A DNA stretch of 64,000 nt from Mergibacter septicus (GCF_003265225.1 NZ_CP022013.1:1645001-1709000), one strand, 5' to 3'. Positions 1 through 10,564 are shown, counted from the first letter of the stretch. Numbers and translations: made by a program. The notes: generated by a model from the letters alone, not told the origin.

Positions 1-1
1 G

Positions 2-1099
2 CTATCTGAATATCCGCCACATTTAACCGACAGAGTTAGCTTATCAATCACCGCTCAACACCCTTTAAAAGAATATCAAGTTGTGCATATTTACCATTCT
101 TGTAGTCGCTGTGTTGCAAAACTCACTTTACTCAGCTGTAATAATCTAATCGCTGGTGAAACAGCACTGGCAGAATTATTATTAGATACTCCGCTTGCTT
201 TAACTTTTAATGACAAAATAATCATTCGAAGTGGAGACGACAAACAAACTATTGCAGGTGGAACTGTTTTAGAAATTGACTCCCCTAAACGCTATAAACG
301 AAGTGTAGAACGCCTAACCTATCTCGATCAGTTAAGACAAACTCAATCTGTTAGCCAACGTTTATCGCTTTACCTTCAACATATCCCTCGGTCGAAAGAT
401 TATATCCTCTGGATTGAACAACTATTGCCAGAAAAACTCGATCAACTATTACATTCATCTACAATACTCTCCTATCGAAATTGGTTATTCTCAACCGAAT
501 ATCAAAAAATATATCAACAGAAAATCGTACACAGTTTACAAAGTTTCCATCAAACTAACCCAGACCAACTAGGCGTTAGTCGAGCAAGATTGGCAAGAAT
601 AGCAGCAGTCAATCAACCTACTGAATTAATCTATCACTTTATCGATCAATTAATTCAACAACGTATAGTGAGCCAAACAAGAGGCTGGCTACACCTAGCG
701 GATTATCAACTTAGTTTTGAAAAAGAGGAATTGGATTATTGGCAATTAGTACAACGGCAATTTACCCAAACTAACCAACCAATTTGGGTAAGAGATATGG
801 CTAACCTCTTAGAGGTTGATGAAACATTTATGCGAAATTTACTCTATAAAGCAGGAAAATTAGGCTATGCAATTCCTATTGTTAAAGATCGCTTCTATTT
901 AACCGAAGATATCCACAAATTAGCTCAAATTATCCGCCAACATATTCAACAAAAGGGAGCAATATCCGTCAATCAACTAAGAGATCAACTTAACTATGGG
1001 CGTAAATTAACAGTACAATTAATCGAATTTTTTGATCGTATTGGTTTTTTACGACGTAAAGGAAACCAACATTTCCTACGAGATGATGAACTTTTCTAG
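2..1099 (+). CDS. selB: Selenocysteine-specific elongation factor SelB, C-terminal part (cut by window edge)
   Basis: SelB delivers Sec-tRNA to UGA codons by binding the SECIS hairpin of the mRNA. The reading frame is open to the left edge, so the first internal GTG (83) is not the start. About 365 residues are visible; the E. coli protein has about 614, so the EF-Tu-like GTPase domain lies outside the window. What remains is the end of the beta-barrel part and the winged-helix repeats that bind SECIS. The C-terminus (FDRIGFLRRKGNQHFLRD) closely matches the E. coli ending. selA would be expected just upstream. The gene converges on yheS with only 18 bases between the stop codons. Identification rests on similarity recalled along the whole visible length. 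Confidence 0.93.
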   Translation, partial: LSEYPPHLTDRVSLSITAQHPLKEYQVVHIYHSCSRCVAKLTLLSCNNLIAGETALAELLLDTPLALTFNDKIIIRSGDDKQTIAGGTVLEIDSPKRYKRSVERLTYLDQLRQTQSVSQRLSLYLQHIPRSKDYILWIEQLLPEKLDQLLHSSTILSYRNWLFSTEYQKIYQQKIVHSLQSFHQTNPDQLGVSRARLARIAAVNQPTELIYHFIDQLIQQRIVSQTRGWLHLADYQLSFEKEELDYWQLVQRQFTQTNQPIWVRDMANLLEVDETFMRNLLYKAGKLGYAIPIVKDRFYLTEDIHKLAQIIRQHIQQKGAISVNQLRDQLNYGRKLTVQLIEFFDRIGFLRRKGNQHFLRDDELF

Positions 1100-1109
1100 A
1101 TCAACCCTA

Positions 1110-1129
1110 ATGGCAGACTAATCTGCCAT
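1110..1129. terminator. Short hairpin between convergent selB and yheS
   Basis: ATGGCAGA (1110-1117) and TCTGCCAT (1122-1129) form an 8-bp stem with a 4-base loop. It lies at the meeting point of two convergent genes and straddles the yheS stop codon. There is no strong T-run on either side, so termination activity is inferred from position. Confidence 0.4.
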
Positions 1130-3019
1130 CATAATTTCTAACTGTTCTTGCGTCTCAAGCCATAATGCTTCCACATTATCTAACGCTTGTTTACAGTTTA
1201 CCTGTTCTGCTAATAAAGCGGTTAATTTCACTTTATTCTCAGCAAGATATAACTCACTATCCGCTAAACTATGCTCAATTTGCTGCAACTGCATCGATAG
1301 CGTTTCTAATTGCTGTTCATACTGAGTTAGTTGCTTACGCAAGGGTGCCGTTTGTTGACGTTGTTCTGCCTCCCTACGTTTCTGTTCTTTACGATTACTT
1401 GCACTATGTTGAGATTCTGTTTTAACTGATGTTGAGTTCTGATTTACCACCGCTTGTTCATTCAGCCATTTTTGATAGTCCTCTAGATCACCATCAAAAT
1501 TCTCGACTTTCTGATCATGCACTAAATAAAACTCATTAACCGTATTACGTAACAAATGCCGATCATGCGACACCACCACTAACGATCCTTCATAATCCAT
1601 TAATGCTTCAGTTAATGCTTGTCGCATATCCAAATCTAAGTGGTTGGTCGGTTCATCAAGTAATAATAAATTCGGGCGTTGCCAAACAATTAATGCTAAG
1701 ACTAAACGTGCTTTTTCCCCACCCGAAAATTGCCCTACCGCCTGTTTCACCTTATCCCCTTGAAAAGAAAAACCACCAAGATAATCTCGTAACTCTTGCT
1801 CTGTCTGATGAGGCGCTAATTTTTGTAAATGCCACAGGGCGGTTTCTTCAGCTCGTAAAGTATCTAATTGATGCTGCGCAAAATAACCTAATTGTACGCC
1901 TTTTGCTAACTGAACCTGCCCTGATAAAGGGGATAACTCACCTGCCAATAATTTAATTAATGTAGATTTTCCTGCACCATTTTTCCCTAGCAAACCGATC
2001 CTAGAACCCGGGACAAGATTCAATTTTACCGAAGATAAAATTATCTCCTCACTATAACCAGCACTCACTTTTTCCATTGATAACAAAGGATTAGGTAAAG
2101 ATAAAGGTGGACGGAAAGAAAAAGAAAAAGGATTATCAACGTGAGCAGGAGCAATTAATTCCATACGCTGCAATGCTTTAATCCGACTTTGTGCTTGTTT
2201 TGCCTTAGTTGCTTTTGCTTTAAAACGATCAATAAACTGCTGTAAATGGGCTATTTTCTGTTGCTGTTGATGATAAAGCGCATTTTGCTGGGCAAGTTTC
2301 GTTGCACGCTGAACTTCAAAAGAGGAATAATCACCGCTATATTCATTCAATTTAGCTTGTTCAATATGAATAATCTTATTCACAATAGGGTCAAGAAAAT
2401 CCCTATCGTGAGAAATTAGCACCAAAGTACCTCGATAATTCATAAGCCAACGTTCTAGCCAGATTACCGCATCTAAATCTAAATGGTTAGTTGGTTCATC
2501 TAGTAACAATAAATCAGAACGACATAATAAGGCTTGGGCGAGGTTTAATCTCATTCGCCAACCACCAGAAAACGCTTTCACTGGTTGTGTCAATTGAGAG
2601 GTGTCAAAGCTTAATCCATGTAATAAGGTTGCAGCTCTTGCTTGAATCGTCCAAGCATCAATTGTGTCTAATTGAGTATGCAAAGTCGCTATTTTATGCC
2701 CATCATTTTTCTCCATAGCAATGCTTAATTCAGCATTTAAACGACAATACTCTCGATCACCTTGAATAACATACTCCAAAGCTGATATTTCTAAAGCAGG
2801 GGTTTCTTGATTAACCCAGCTTATCGCCCAATTAGCTGGAAATTTAATTTCTCCACTTTCAGCATTGGTTTCCCCCTTTAATAAGGCTAATAGAGAGGAC
2901 TTACCACACCCATTCTTGCCTACTAGCCCAACTTTCTGCCCCGGGGCAATACTTGCATTTGCTTGATCTAATAATATATTTTGCCCACGTTTAAGGGTTA
3001 AATTCGTAAAAAGTAACAT
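1118..3019 (-). CDS. yheS: ABC-F family ATPase YheS
   Basis: This is a soluble tandem ATPase of the ABC-F family, which acts on ribosomes rather than membranes. Two nucleotide-binding domains are visible, with Walker A motifs GKNGCGKSS (near residue 35) and GKNGAGKST (near 345), signatures FSGGWRMRLNLAQ and FSGGEKARLVLA, and two copies of LLLLDEPTNHLD. Between them lies the charged linker typical of the family (RFKAKATKAKQAQSRIKALQ). The C-terminal 100 residues are Gln/Glu-rich and probably coiled coil. The 633-residue length fits E. coli YheS (about 637) better than Uup or EttA. No membrane segment is present. The Shine-Dalgarno sequence before the ATG is weak. Confidence 0.93.
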   Translation of the reverse strand: MLLFTNLTLKRGQNILLDQANASIAPGQKVGLVGKNGCGKSSLLALLKGETNAESGEIKFPANWAISWVNQETPALEISALEYVIQGDREYCRLNAELSIAMEKNDGHKIATLHTQLDTIDAWTIQARAATLLHGLSFDTSQLTQPVKAFSGGWRMRLNLAQALLCRSDLLLLDEPTNHLDLDAVIWLERWLMNYRGTLVLISHDRDFLDPIVNKIIHIEQAKLNEYSGDYSSFEVQRATKLAQQNALYHQQQQKIAHLQQFIDRFKAKATKAKQAQSRIKALQRMELIAPAHVDNPFSFSFRPPLSLPNPLLSMEKVSAGYSEEIILSSVKLNLVPGSRIGLLGKNGAGKSTLIKLLAGELSPLSGQVQLAKGVQLGYFAQHQLDTLRAEETALWHLQKLAPHQTEQELRDYLGGFSFQGDKVKQAVGQFSGGEKARLVLALIVWQRPNLLLLDEPTNHLDLDMRQALTEALMDYEGSLVVVSHDRHLLRNTVNEFYLVHDQKVENFDGDLEDYQKWLNEQAVVNQNSTSVKTESQHSASNRKEQKRREAEQRQQTAPLRKQLTQYEQQLETLSMQLQQIEHSLADSELYLAENKVKLTALLAEQVNCKQALDNVEALWLETQEQLEIMMAD

Positions 3020-3201
3020 TCTTTTAATTGTCTTTTAAAAATATTTGATTTAATACCAAAGATACGTCTAGCTATTATAACTGATCATTAGCATTAAATA
3101 GGCAATATCTTTATCAATGATACCTAAGATGCAGTTTTACTGCCTATATGCTACACTTTTCAGTAATTTTTGATCGAAATAACCTATTTTGAGAGGACCT
3201 A

Positions 3202-4572
3202 ATGACAAATTTACCTTTCAGTGCCGTAATCTTAGCTGCAGGCAAAGGCACCAGAATGTATTCAGATTTACCAAAAGTTTTACATCACATTGCAGGAAAA
3301 CCAATGGTAAAACACGTTATTGATACAGCAAAGCAATTAGGTGCTGAAAATATCCATCTAATTTATGGTCATGGTGCCGACATACTCCAACAACGCTTGG
3401 CAAATGAAAAAGTAAATTGGATTTTACAAGCCGAACAACTGGGAACAGGACACGCAATGCAACAAGCCACTCCCTATTTTCAAGATAATGAAAACATTGT
3501 GATGCTTTATGGTGATACCCCATTAATTACCCCCGAAACAATACAACGTTTACTTGCAGCCAAACCAGATCACGGAATTGCTTTATTAACTGTCGAACTA
3601 GATGATCCCACTGGATATGGGCGTATTTTAAGAAAACAAAATACGATTGTTGGTATTGTTGAACAAAAAGATGCCTCTCCTGAACAATTAAAAATCAATG
3701 AAGTCAATACAGGTGTGATGGTGGCAAGTGGTGCTGACTTCAAACGCTGGCTAGCTCGCTTAGACAATAATAATGCACAACAAGAATACTACATTACCGA
3801 TATTATTGGTTTTGCATATCAAGATGGCTGCCCAGTGGTATCGGTAAAAGCAGCCAATCTTTTGGAAGTAGAAGGTGCAAATAACCGCTTACAACTAGCT
3901 CGCTTAGAACGTTACTACCAAATCCAACAAGCGGAAAAATTATTATTAGCGGGCGTGATGCTTGCTGATCCACAACGTTTTGATCTGCGTGGTGAATTAG
4001 AACATGGTAAAGATGTGGAAATTGATCCAAACGTCGTGATTGAAGGTAAAGTCAAATTAGGCAACCGTGTAAAAATCGGTATGGGCTGCCTATTAAAAAA
4101 CGTTGAAATTAGTGATGATGTAGAAATTAAACCATATTCGATCTTAGAAGATACCACCATTGGACAAGCAGCCAAAATTGGGCCATTCTCTCGTCTCCGT
4201 CCCGGGGCGAAACTCGCTGCCGACACTCATATTGGTAATTTTGTTGAAATCAAAAAAGCTGTGATTGGTAAAGGTTCCAAAATTAATCACTTAGCCTATG
4301 TTGGCGATGCAAAAGTAGGAGAAAAATGTAATTTAGGGGCTGGAGTCATTACCTGTAATTATGATGGTGCGAATAAATCAGAAACACTTATCGGTGATAA
4401 TGTTTTTGTTGGCTCAGATGTACAACTCATCGCCCCCGTTAAAGTTGAGAATGGTGCCACCATAGGGGCAGGTTCAACCATTACAAAAAATATTGGTGAA
4501 AATGAACTTGTCATCACTCGAGTACCACAACGCCACATTCAAAATTGGCAACGGCCACAGAAAAAGAAATAA
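3202..4572 (+). CDS. glmU: Bifunctional UDP-GlcNAc pyrophosphorylase / glucosamine-1-phosphate acetyltransferase GlmU
   Basis: GlmU acetylates glucosamine-1-phosphate and then uridylylates it to UDP-GlcNAc, the precursor of peptidoglycan and lipopolysaccharide. The N-terminal nucleotidyltransferase domain carries the signature AAGKGTRM (about residues 12-19) and the metal-binding GDTPL segment near residue 104. From about residue 250 on, hexapeptide repeats of the left-handed beta-helix are obvious, with the acetyltransferase segment [22 protein letters not shown] beginning near residue 349 (described here by its start). The 456-residue length equals that of E. coli GlmU. A Shine-Dalgarno GAGAGG lies 6 bases before the ATG. 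It appears to be transcribed alone. Confidence 0.97.
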   Translation: MTNLPFSAVILAAGKGTRMYSDLPKVLHHIAGKPMVKHVIDTAKQLGAENIHLIYGHGADILQQRLANEKVNWILQAEQLGTGHAMQQATPYFQDNENIVMLYGDTPLITPETIQRLLAAKPDHGIALLTVELDDPTGYGRILRKQNTIVGIVEQKDASPEQLKINEVNTGVMVASGADFKRWLARLDNNNAQQEYYITDIIGFAYQDGCPVVSVKAANLLEVEGANNRLQLARLERYYQIQQAEKLLLAGVMLADPQRFDLRGELEHGKDVEIDPNVVIEGKVKLGNRVKIGMGCLLKNVEISDDVEIKPYSILEDTTIGQAAKIGPFSRLRPGAKLAADTHIGNFVEIKKAVIGKGSKINHLAYVGDAKVGEKCNLGAGVITCNYDGANKSETLIGDNVFVGSDVQLIAPVKVENGATIGAGSTITKNIGENELVITRVPQRHIQNWQRPQKKK

Positions 4573-4643
4573 ACGCTCTTCAAGTGGTATCCACAACTAA
4601 TTCAAAAGACGAGTAAAATATTCAAACCATTTAGGAAGAAAAT

Positions 4644-6152
4644 ATGTTCAAAACATTACAAAAAATTGGTAAATCTTTTATGTTACCGATAGCGATTCTA
4701 CCTGCAGCTGGATTGTTATTGGGAATTGGTGGTGCTTTATCAAACACTGCCACTTTACAAGCCTATCCAATGTTAAATAATCCGACACTACAAGCCATTT
4801 TTCAGGTAATGACCTCTGCAGGTGAGGTTGTGTTTGCCAACTTATTTTTATTACTCACTGTTGGATTATGTATTGGCTTAGCGCAACGAGATAAAGGTAC
4901 TGCTGCTTTGGCGGGCGTCGTGGGCTACCTAGTAATGAATGCAACGATTAAAAGTTTACTCACCATTTTTACTCCTGAGGGACAACCCATTGTTGCGATT
5001 GATACAGGAGCAATTGGTGCCTTAATTATTGGCGCAATTACCGTATGGCTCCACAATCGCTACCATAATATTGAACTCCCTCAATTTTTAGGCTTTTTCG
5101 GCGGTTCTCGCTTTGTTCCAATTGCAACTGCCTTTGCGGCTATTGCAGTGGGTGCATTCTTTTTTGTCATCTGGCCACCAGTACAACATTGGCTGGTAGC
5201 ATCAGGAAAAGTGATCGCTGAAGCTGGACCTTTTGGCACATTCTTATATGGTATGATTATGCGACTTTCTGGTGCGTTGGGCTTACATCACGTGATCTAT
5301 CCACTTTTTTGGTACACCCCTTTAGGTGGTGTTGAGCAAGTAGCTGGTGTTACTTATGAAGGGGCACAAAAAATCTTCTTCGCCGAACTTGCTGATCCTA
5401 ACTTCACTGGTATGTTTACTCACGGAACACGTTATTTTGCAGGTCGTTTTGATACTATGATGTTTGGCTTACCCGGTGCAGCATTAGCAATGTACCACTG
5501 CGTACCCAAATCTCGGCGAAAAAAATATGCTGGTTTATTTTTTGGGGTTGCCTTAACGTCATTTGTAACAGGTATTACCGAACCACTGGAATATATGTTT
5601 CTCTTTGTTTCTCCCCTACTTTATGTTTGGCACGCCTTTTTAGACGGTCTTTCATTTTTAATTGCCGATATTTTAAATATCCGCATTGGAAACACTTTCT
5701 CTGGTGGAGTGATTGATTTTACCTTATTTGGTATTTTACAAGGCGAAAGTCGCACCCATTGGCTATATGTTATTCCTGTTGGAATTGTTTGGTTCTTTCT
5801 GTATTACTTTAGCTTCCGCTTTGCAATCCAAAAATTCAATATCGCCACACCAGGGCATTTAGATGATAACGCAGATAAAAACTCAGCAACGCTAGGTAAT
5901 CCCTCTATCCAACAAATCGCTAAAAAAATTATTACTGCCTTTGGCGGTGCTGAAAACTTAGAAGATGTTGATGCCTGTGCAACACGCTTACGAGTGGCAG
6001 TTAAAGACCCTAAATTAGTCGATAAAGAAAGCCTCAAACAATTAGGTGCAACGGCAGTCTTTGATGTCGCTGGTGGAGTTCAAGCAATCTTTGGCGGAAA
6101 AGCCATTCTCTATAAAACAGAAATAAATAGCCTATTAGGCATTAACGATTAA
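4644..6152 (+). CDS. PTS EIICB permease, glucose/maltose (PtsG-MalX) family
   Basis: This is a membrane permease of the phosphotransferase system that imports and phosphorylates a hexose or related sugar. Residues about 1-390 form the hydrophobic EIIC domain with the opening QKIGKSFMLPIAILPAAG and the conserved GITEPLEYMFLFVSP loop. After a hydrophilic linker, an EIIB domain (about 420-502) carries the phosphoacceptor cysteine in DACATRLRVAVKD. There is no fused EIIA domain, so the Crr/EIIA-Glc protein would have to supply phosphate. The sequence resembles both PtsG and the maltose/glucose protein MalX; the insertion after residue 100 and the ALAMYHC segment lean toward MalX. Substrate therefore stays open. 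Shine-Dalgarno AGGAAG precedes the ATG. Confidence 0.85.
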   Translation: MFKTLQKIGKSFMLPIAILPAAGLLLGIGGALSNTATLQAYPMLNNPTLQAIFQVMTSAGEVVFANLFLLLTVGLCIGLAQRDKGTAALAGVVGYLVMNATIKSLLTIFTPEGQPIVAIDTGAIGALIIGAITVWLHNRYHNIELPQFLGFFGGSRFVPIATAFAAIAVGAFFFVIWPPVQHWLVASGKVIAEAGPFGTFLYGMIMRLSGALGLHHVIYPLFWYTPLGGVEQVAGVTYEGAQKIFFAELADPNFTGMFTHGTRYFAGRFDTMMFGLPGAALAMYHCVPKSRRKKYAGLFFGVALTSFVTGITEPLEYMFLFVSPLLYVWHAFLDGLSFLIADILNIRIGNTFSGGVIDFTLFGILQGESRTHWLYVIPVGIVWFFLYYFSFRFAIQKFNIATPGHLDDNADKNSATLGNPSIQQIAKKIITAFGGAENLEDVDACATRLRVAVKDPKLVDKESLKQLGATAVFDVAGGVQAIFGGKAILYKTEINSLLGIND

Positions 6153-6180
6153 TTTCTTAAAAACCCGATTTATAGCAATC

Positions 6181-6219
6181 AACTTCTCTTTAATCTTTCA
6201 ATTAAAGAGAAGTTTTTTT
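6181..6219 (+). terminator. Rho-independent terminator after the PTS permease
   Basis: AACTTCTCTTTAAT (6181-6194) pairs perfectly with ATTAAAGAGAAGTT (6201-6214) around a 6-base loop and is followed by a run of T. Confidence 0.9.
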
Positions 6220-6544
6220 ATTAGATTAAAAGGAGATGACACCTTAAAGTTTAAAACATAAAGGGGTACACTAACTAAAATCTCGTTCTACTCAAATAAA
6301 GAATTATTGCAGGCAAACACTAGCATTCTACGATCTGATGCAATACGCATACAATGATAAACATAATATGATTAATCAGAAGCCTGATAATTTTTTATTT
6401 TATTGCTGAATCTATCTATAATAAGTAACTTAAACAAGAAAACATAAATTTATAGAAATATAGTGAATTTCAAATGTTTAGGCATAAAATATCAACATTA
6501 TCCTAATATCTTTTATTCATTATTAAATATTTAAGGTGATCAAT
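6220..6544. other. AT-rich intergenic region upstream of rpe
   Basis: Apart from the terminator at its left end, this stretch holds no open frame of convincing length. It must contain the promoter of rpe-gph-trpS, but I cannot single out one -35/-10 pair. A 28-codon frame on the minus strand (about 6285-6370) reads like protein (it includes MRIASDRRMLVFACNN) but has no context. Confidence 0.5.
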
Positions 6545-7237
6545 ATGCAGCCCTATTTAATTGCACCATCGATTTTATCTGCCAATTTAGCCCGTCTAGG
6601 TGATGATGTTAAAGCCGTATTGACCGCTGGTGCAGATGTTATTCATTTTGATGTAATGGATAATCACTATGTACCAAATCTTACTTTTGGTCCAGCGGTA
6701 TGCCAATCTCTACGAGATTACGGTATTAACGCACCGATTGATGTCCATTTAATGGTAAAACCCGTTGATCGGATTATTCCTGATTTTGCCAAAGCAGGTG
6801 CAAACTCAATTACATTTCACCCAGAAGCGAGTGAACATATTGATCGCACTTTACAACTAATTAAAGAGCAAGGTTGCCAATCTGGATTAGTATTCAATCC
6901 AGCTACGCCATTACACTACCTTGATTATGTGATGGATAAGGTCGATATTATTTTATTAATGTCAGTCAACCCGGGGTTTGGCGGACAAAAATTCATTCCA
7001 CACACCTTAGAAAAAATTGCTGCTGTAAGACGTAGAATTGATGAAAGTGGCAGACAAATCCGTTTAGAAGTAGATGGAGGTGTTAAAATTGACAATATCG
7101 CTGAGATTGCAAAAGCTGGGGCAGATATGTTTGTAGCAGGTTCAGCTATTTTTGGGCAACCAGACTATCGAAAAGTGATTGAATCAATGCGACAAGAGTT
7201 AGCTAAAGTAAAAAATAAAAGTGAATTAAAGGTTTAA
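6545..7237 (+). CDS. rpe: Ribulose-phosphate 3-epimerase
   Basis: Rpe interconverts ribulose-5-phosphate and xylulose-5-phosphate in the non-oxidative pentose phosphate pathway. The protein is a TIM barrel with the family hallmarks [17 protein letters not shown] (near residue 34), [15 protein letters not shown] and EVDGGV, and the metal/catalytic His and Asp residues within them. I place the start at ATG 6545 because AAGGTGA (6533-6539) is then a well-spaced ribosome-binding site; the GTG at 6536 lies inside that site. That gives 230 residues. It leads a three-gene operon with gph (4-base gap) and trpS, the order also found in E. coli. Confidence 0.96.
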   Translation: MQPYLIAPSILSANLARLGDDVKAVLTAGADVIHFDVMDNHYVPNLTFGPAVCQSLRDYGINAPIDVHLMVKPVDRIIPDFAKAGANSITFHPEASEHIDRTLQLIKEQGCQSGLVFNPATPLHYLDYVMDKVDIILLMSVNPGFGGQKFIPHTLEKIAAVRRRIDESGRQIRLEVDGGVKIDNIAEIAKAGADMFVAGSAIFGQPDYRKVIESMRQELAKVKNKSELKV

Positions 7238-7241
7238 TATT

Positions 7242-7901
7242 ATGCAAAAATTTAAAGTTATTGGTTTTGATCTTGATGGCACATTGGTAAATAGCTTGCC
7301 AGATCTTGCTCTATCGGTTAATTCCGCACTCGCTGAGTTTAATTTACCACCAGCAGATGAAAGTTTAGTACTCACTTGGATTGGAAATGGGGCTGATATT
7401 TTAATTGAACGTGCCATTGAATGGACAGGACAAGTCTTTGATCAAACCACTAAAGATCAGATTAAAGAGCGTTTCAATCACCACTATGCACAAAATTTAT
7501 GCAATGTTAGTCGTTTATATCCACAGGTAAAAGAAACCTTAACGATACTCAAACAACAAGGTTATACCCTCGCTGTGGTAACCAATAAACCAACTCGCCA
7601 CGTCCAACCTGTCTTATCCGCATTTGGTATTGATCACCTATTCTCAGAAACATTAGGCGGGCAATCATTACCAGCAATCAAGCCACACCCTGCACCACTA
7701 TATTATTTATGTGGTAAATTCGGTATTCTGCCACAAGAGTTATTATTTGTTGGTGATTCTAAAAATGATATTCTTGCAGCGAAAGCCGCAGGTTGTCCTG
7801 TCGTTGGCTTAACTTATGGATATAACTACAACATACCTATTGCCGAAGCTAAACCAGACTGGGTATTTGATAACTTTGAGCAACTTTTAACCATCATATA
7901 A
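7242..7901 (+). CDS. gph: Phosphoglycolate phosphatase
   Basis: Gph is a HAD-superfamily phosphatase that removes phosphate from 2-phosphoglycolate, a product of DNA-damage repair. HAD motif I is GFDLDGTLVNS (nucleophile Asp9, acid/base Asp11), motif II is AVVTNK near residue 110, and motifs III/IV are the Lys of KPHP and GDSKNDI near residue 165. A helical cap domain occupies about residues 15-85. The 219-residue length is slightly shorter than E. coli Gph (252). Its position between rpe and trpS supports the assignment over other HAD phosphatases. Confidence 0.92.
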   Translation: MQKFKVIGFDLDGTLVNSLPDLALSVNSALAEFNLPPADESLVLTWIGNGADILIERAIEWTGQVFDQTTKDQIKERFNHHYAQNLCNVSRLYPQVKETLTILKQQGYTLAVVTNKPTRHVQPVLSAFGIDHLFSETLGGQSLPAIKPHPAPLYYLCGKFGILPQELLFVGDSKNDILAAKAAGCPVVGLTYGYNYNIPIAEAKPDWVFDNFEQLLTII

Positions 7902-7926
7902 AATGAATAAACCTTAGGAATAAACA

Positions 7927-8928
7927 ATGAGTAAAAAACCAATCGTATTTAGTGGTGTACAACCATCGGGTGAATTAACAATAGGTAATTATCTAGGGGC
8001 ATTACGCCAGTGGGTTAAGATGCAAGAGGATTATGATTGCTTATTTTGTGTGGTTGATTTACACGCTATTACAGTTCGCCAAGATCCCGTTGCATTACGC
8101 AAAGCAACCTTAGATGTGTTAGCACTCTATCTCGCTTGCGGTATAGATCCAGAAAAAAGCACTATCTTTGTCCAATCCCACGTTCCTGAGCATACTCAAT
8201 TAGCTTGGGTATTAAACTGTTACACTTACTTTGGTGAAATGGGACGTATGACCCAATTTAAAGATAAATCAACACGTTATGAAGGAAGTGTGAGTGTAGG
8301 CTTATTTACCTATCCTGTATTAATGGCAGCAGATATTTTGTTATATCAAACTACTCTCGTACCTGTTGGAGATGATCAAAAACAGCACTTAGAAATTACA
8401 CGAGATATTGCCCAACGTTTTAATGCGTTATACGGTGATATTTTCCAAACCCCTGAAGTATTCATTCCAAAATCTGGAGCAAGAGTTATGTCATTACTTG
8501 AACCAGAGAAAAAAATGTCTAAATCTGATGATAACCGTAATAATGTCATTGGCTTATTAGAAGATCCAAAAGCTGTTGCAAAAAAAATTAAACGTGCAGT
8601 AACTGATTCTGATGAACCACCAGTGGTACGCTATGATCAAAAAAATAAGCCGGGTGTCTCAAACCTATTAGATATTCTCTCTGCGGTTTCAGAAAAAAGT
8701 ATTGCTGAATTAGAAGAAGAATTTGCAGGAAAAATGTATGGTCATCTGAAAACAGCCGTTGCAGAAGAAGTATCAACTATGTTGACTGAATTACAACAAC
8801 GCTACCACCACTTCCGTAACAATGAAGCCCTTTTAGATCAAATTATTCAAGAAGGTGCCAAAAAAGCCAGAGCTAAAGCAAAAGAAACGCTAGAAGCTGT
8901 ATATAAAGCAGTAGGTTTTGTTGCTTAA
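7927..8928 (+). CDS. trpS: Tryptophanyl-tRNA synthetase
   Basis: TrpS is a class I aminoacyl-tRNA synthetase charging tRNA-Trp. The HIGH-type motif appears as TIGN in [14 protein letters not shown] (residues 13-26) and the KMSKS loop as KKMSKSDDN near residue 195. The Rossmann core carries MAADILLYQ and the conserved [12 protein letters not shown]. The length of 333 residues is normal for bacteria. It is the last gene of the rpe-gph-trpS operon, 25 bases after gph, with its own ribosome-binding site (TAGGAAT) and a strong terminator behind it. Confidence 0.97.
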   Translation: MSKKPIVFSGVQPSGELTIGNYLGALRQWVKMQEDYDCLFCVVDLHAITVRQDPVALRKATLDVLALYLACGIDPEKSTIFVQSHVPEHTQLAWVLNCYTYFGEMGRMTQFKDKSTRYEGSVSVGLFTYPVLMAADILLYQTTLVPVGDDQKQHLEITRDIAQRFNALYGDIFQTPEVFIPKSGARVMSLLEPEKKMSKSDDNRNNVIGLLEDPKAVAKKIKRAVTDSDEPPVVRYDQKNKPGVSNLLDILSAVSEKSIAELEEEFAGKMYGHLKTAVAEEVSTMLTELQQRYHHFRNNEALLDQIIQEGAKKARAKAKETLEAVYKAVGFVA

Positions 8929-8943
8929 TAGAATAAATATAAA

Positions 8944-8967
8944 AAAACCCTCAATTTTGAGGGTTTT
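8944..8967. terminator. Bidirectional terminator between trpS and the AGCS symporter
   Basis: AAAACCCTCAA (8944-8954) and TTGAGGGTTTT (8957-8967) form a perfect 11-bp stem with a 2-base centre. A-runs and T-runs on both sides allow it to serve both convergent genes. Confidence 0.9.
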
Positions 8968-8987
8968 AATTTACTTTAGCTTAACAC

Positions 8988-10409
8988 TTATTTCCAAATA
9001 TCACTTTTAATTCTTTTCATTAATTCTGGATATTTATTAAGCTTAAATTCAGGATCTTTTGTCGTTTTTAATTGACTTTGATAATCTTTTAAAATCGTAA
9101 TCACGATTGGTGAAAGTAATAAAATCGCAGTCAAGTTGATTAAGGCTAAGGTTCCCATAAAGGTATCCCCCATATCCCACACTAATTCAACTTTTTGCAC
9201 AGCACCAAAATAGACCATAGCTAAGACTAAAGTACGTACAATAGTCATTAAGGTACGGTTATTTTTTAAGAAAGAGATGTTACTTTCAGCATAAGCATAG
9301 TTACCAATAATACTAGAGAAAGCAAACATAAAGATAACAATAGCTAAGAAATCTTTACCCCATTCTCCAACTTGTGCAGCAATCGCAAATTGGGTTAATT
9401 CAGCCCCTTTATGTGAAGAAACAACATTATCCCCAGATAATAAAATAATAATTGCAGTACAAGAACAAATAATAATGGTATCAACAAAAACGCCTAACAT
9501 TTGAATTAAGCCTTGACTCGCTGGGTGTTTAACATCAGCGGTTGCAGCCGCATTCGGTGCAGACCCCATACCTGCTTCATTTGAAAATAAACCTCGTTTA
9601 ATTCCATATAGCATTGCTTGTGAGAAAAATCCGCCTAAAAAACCACCAGCAGCAGCTTGGAAATTAAATGCTTCACGGAAAATTTTGCTAAACATCGCTG
9701 GCACTAAACTAATATTAGTTACTAAAATATACAGTGCAAGCAGTAAATAAAGCAGTGCCATTATCGGTACTAACACTTCTGCAATACGTGAAATACGGCG
9801 AATACCACCAAAAATCATAGGTGCCGTAATTAAGACTAAAGCAATCCCTACCGCTTCTGGCGACCAATCCCAAGCAGTTTTTGCCGCATCTGCAATCGTA
9901 TTTGATTGAATTGCATTAAAGACAAAACCGTAAGTTGCGATTAATGAAATTGCAAAGATATACGCAAACCAACGTTGTTTTAACCCATAAGTAATATAAT
10001 AAGCGGGACCACCACGAAAGATACCTGTTTTATCTTTTACTTTGAAAAGCTGTGCAAGCGAAGATTCTGCAAAAGCACTACTCATACCAACTAATGCGGT
10101 AATCCACATCCAAAAAACAGCACCTGCACCACCCAAACTAATTGCAATCGCTACCCCAGCAATATTACCCGTTCCGACACGGCTTGCTAATCCCGTTACA
10201 AAAGCTTGAAATGGCGTAATCGCGTGTTTAGTATCTCCGCTACGCCCATTAAGCATTTCTCGAAAGCTTTGAGGAAGTAAACGAATTTGTACAAAAAATG
10301 TTGTAAGAGTAAAATAAATACCAGTCCCCAATAACACAATAACAACTATGTTCCATAAAGGATCGTTAATTGCATTAATATACATATGAAACTTCTCAAT
10401 AAAGCTCAT
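8988..10409 (-). CDS. Alanine/glycine:cation symporter (AGCS) family protein
   Basis: This is an inner-membrane secondary transporter that takes up alanine or glycine with sodium or protons. The 473-residue protein has about 10-11 hydrophobic segments, and the family signatures GTGNIAGVAIAISLGGAGAV (about residues 76-95) and FSNEAGMGSAPNAAATAD (about 275-292) are plain. An unusually strong Shine-Dalgarno (AGGAGGGG) sits 5 bases before the ATG. The gene stands alone, converging on trpS and downstream of cpxA with a hairpin in between. Substrate preference (Ala, Gly, D-Ala) cannot be read from the sequence. Confidence 0.92.
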   Translation of the reverse strand: MSFIEKFHMYINAINDPLWNIVVIVLLGTGIYFTLTTFFVQIRLLPQSFREMLNGRSGDTKHAITPFQAFVTGLASRVGTGNIAGVAIAISLGGAGAVFWMWITALVGMSSAFAESSLAQLFKVKDKTGIFRGGPAYYITYGLKQRWFAYIFAISLIATYGFVFNAIQSNTIADAAKTAWDWSPEAVGIALVLITAPMIFGGIRRISRIAEVLVPIMALLYLLLALYILVTNISLVPAMFSKIFREAFNFQAAAGGFLGGFFSQAMLYGIKRGLFSNEAGMGSAPNAAATADVKHPASQGLIQMLGVFVDTIIICSCTAIIILLSGDNVVSSHKGAELTQFAIAAQVGEWGKDFLAIVIFMFAFSSIIGNYAYAESNISFLKNNRTLMTIVRTLVLAMVYFGAVQKVELVWDMGDTFMGTLALINLTAILLLSPIVITILKDYQSQLKTTKDPEFKLNKYPELMKRIKSDIWK

Positions 10410-10564
10410 AAGCCCCTCCTTTTTTATTAAATTAATTACAATGACGAGCTACCTTATTCAATTTAGCATTATTTCTTCGTTAGCTAGGATAATAAAGGCA
10501 GGTATTTGAAAATATCACAATTTCTAACAAAAATACAAGGTTATTGCTTTTTATAATAAAGAAA

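Noticed and set aside
83-1099. Independent short gene starting at GTG 83
   Set aside because: The frame is open to position 2 and the upstream codons continue the SelB similarity, so it is the cut end of selB.
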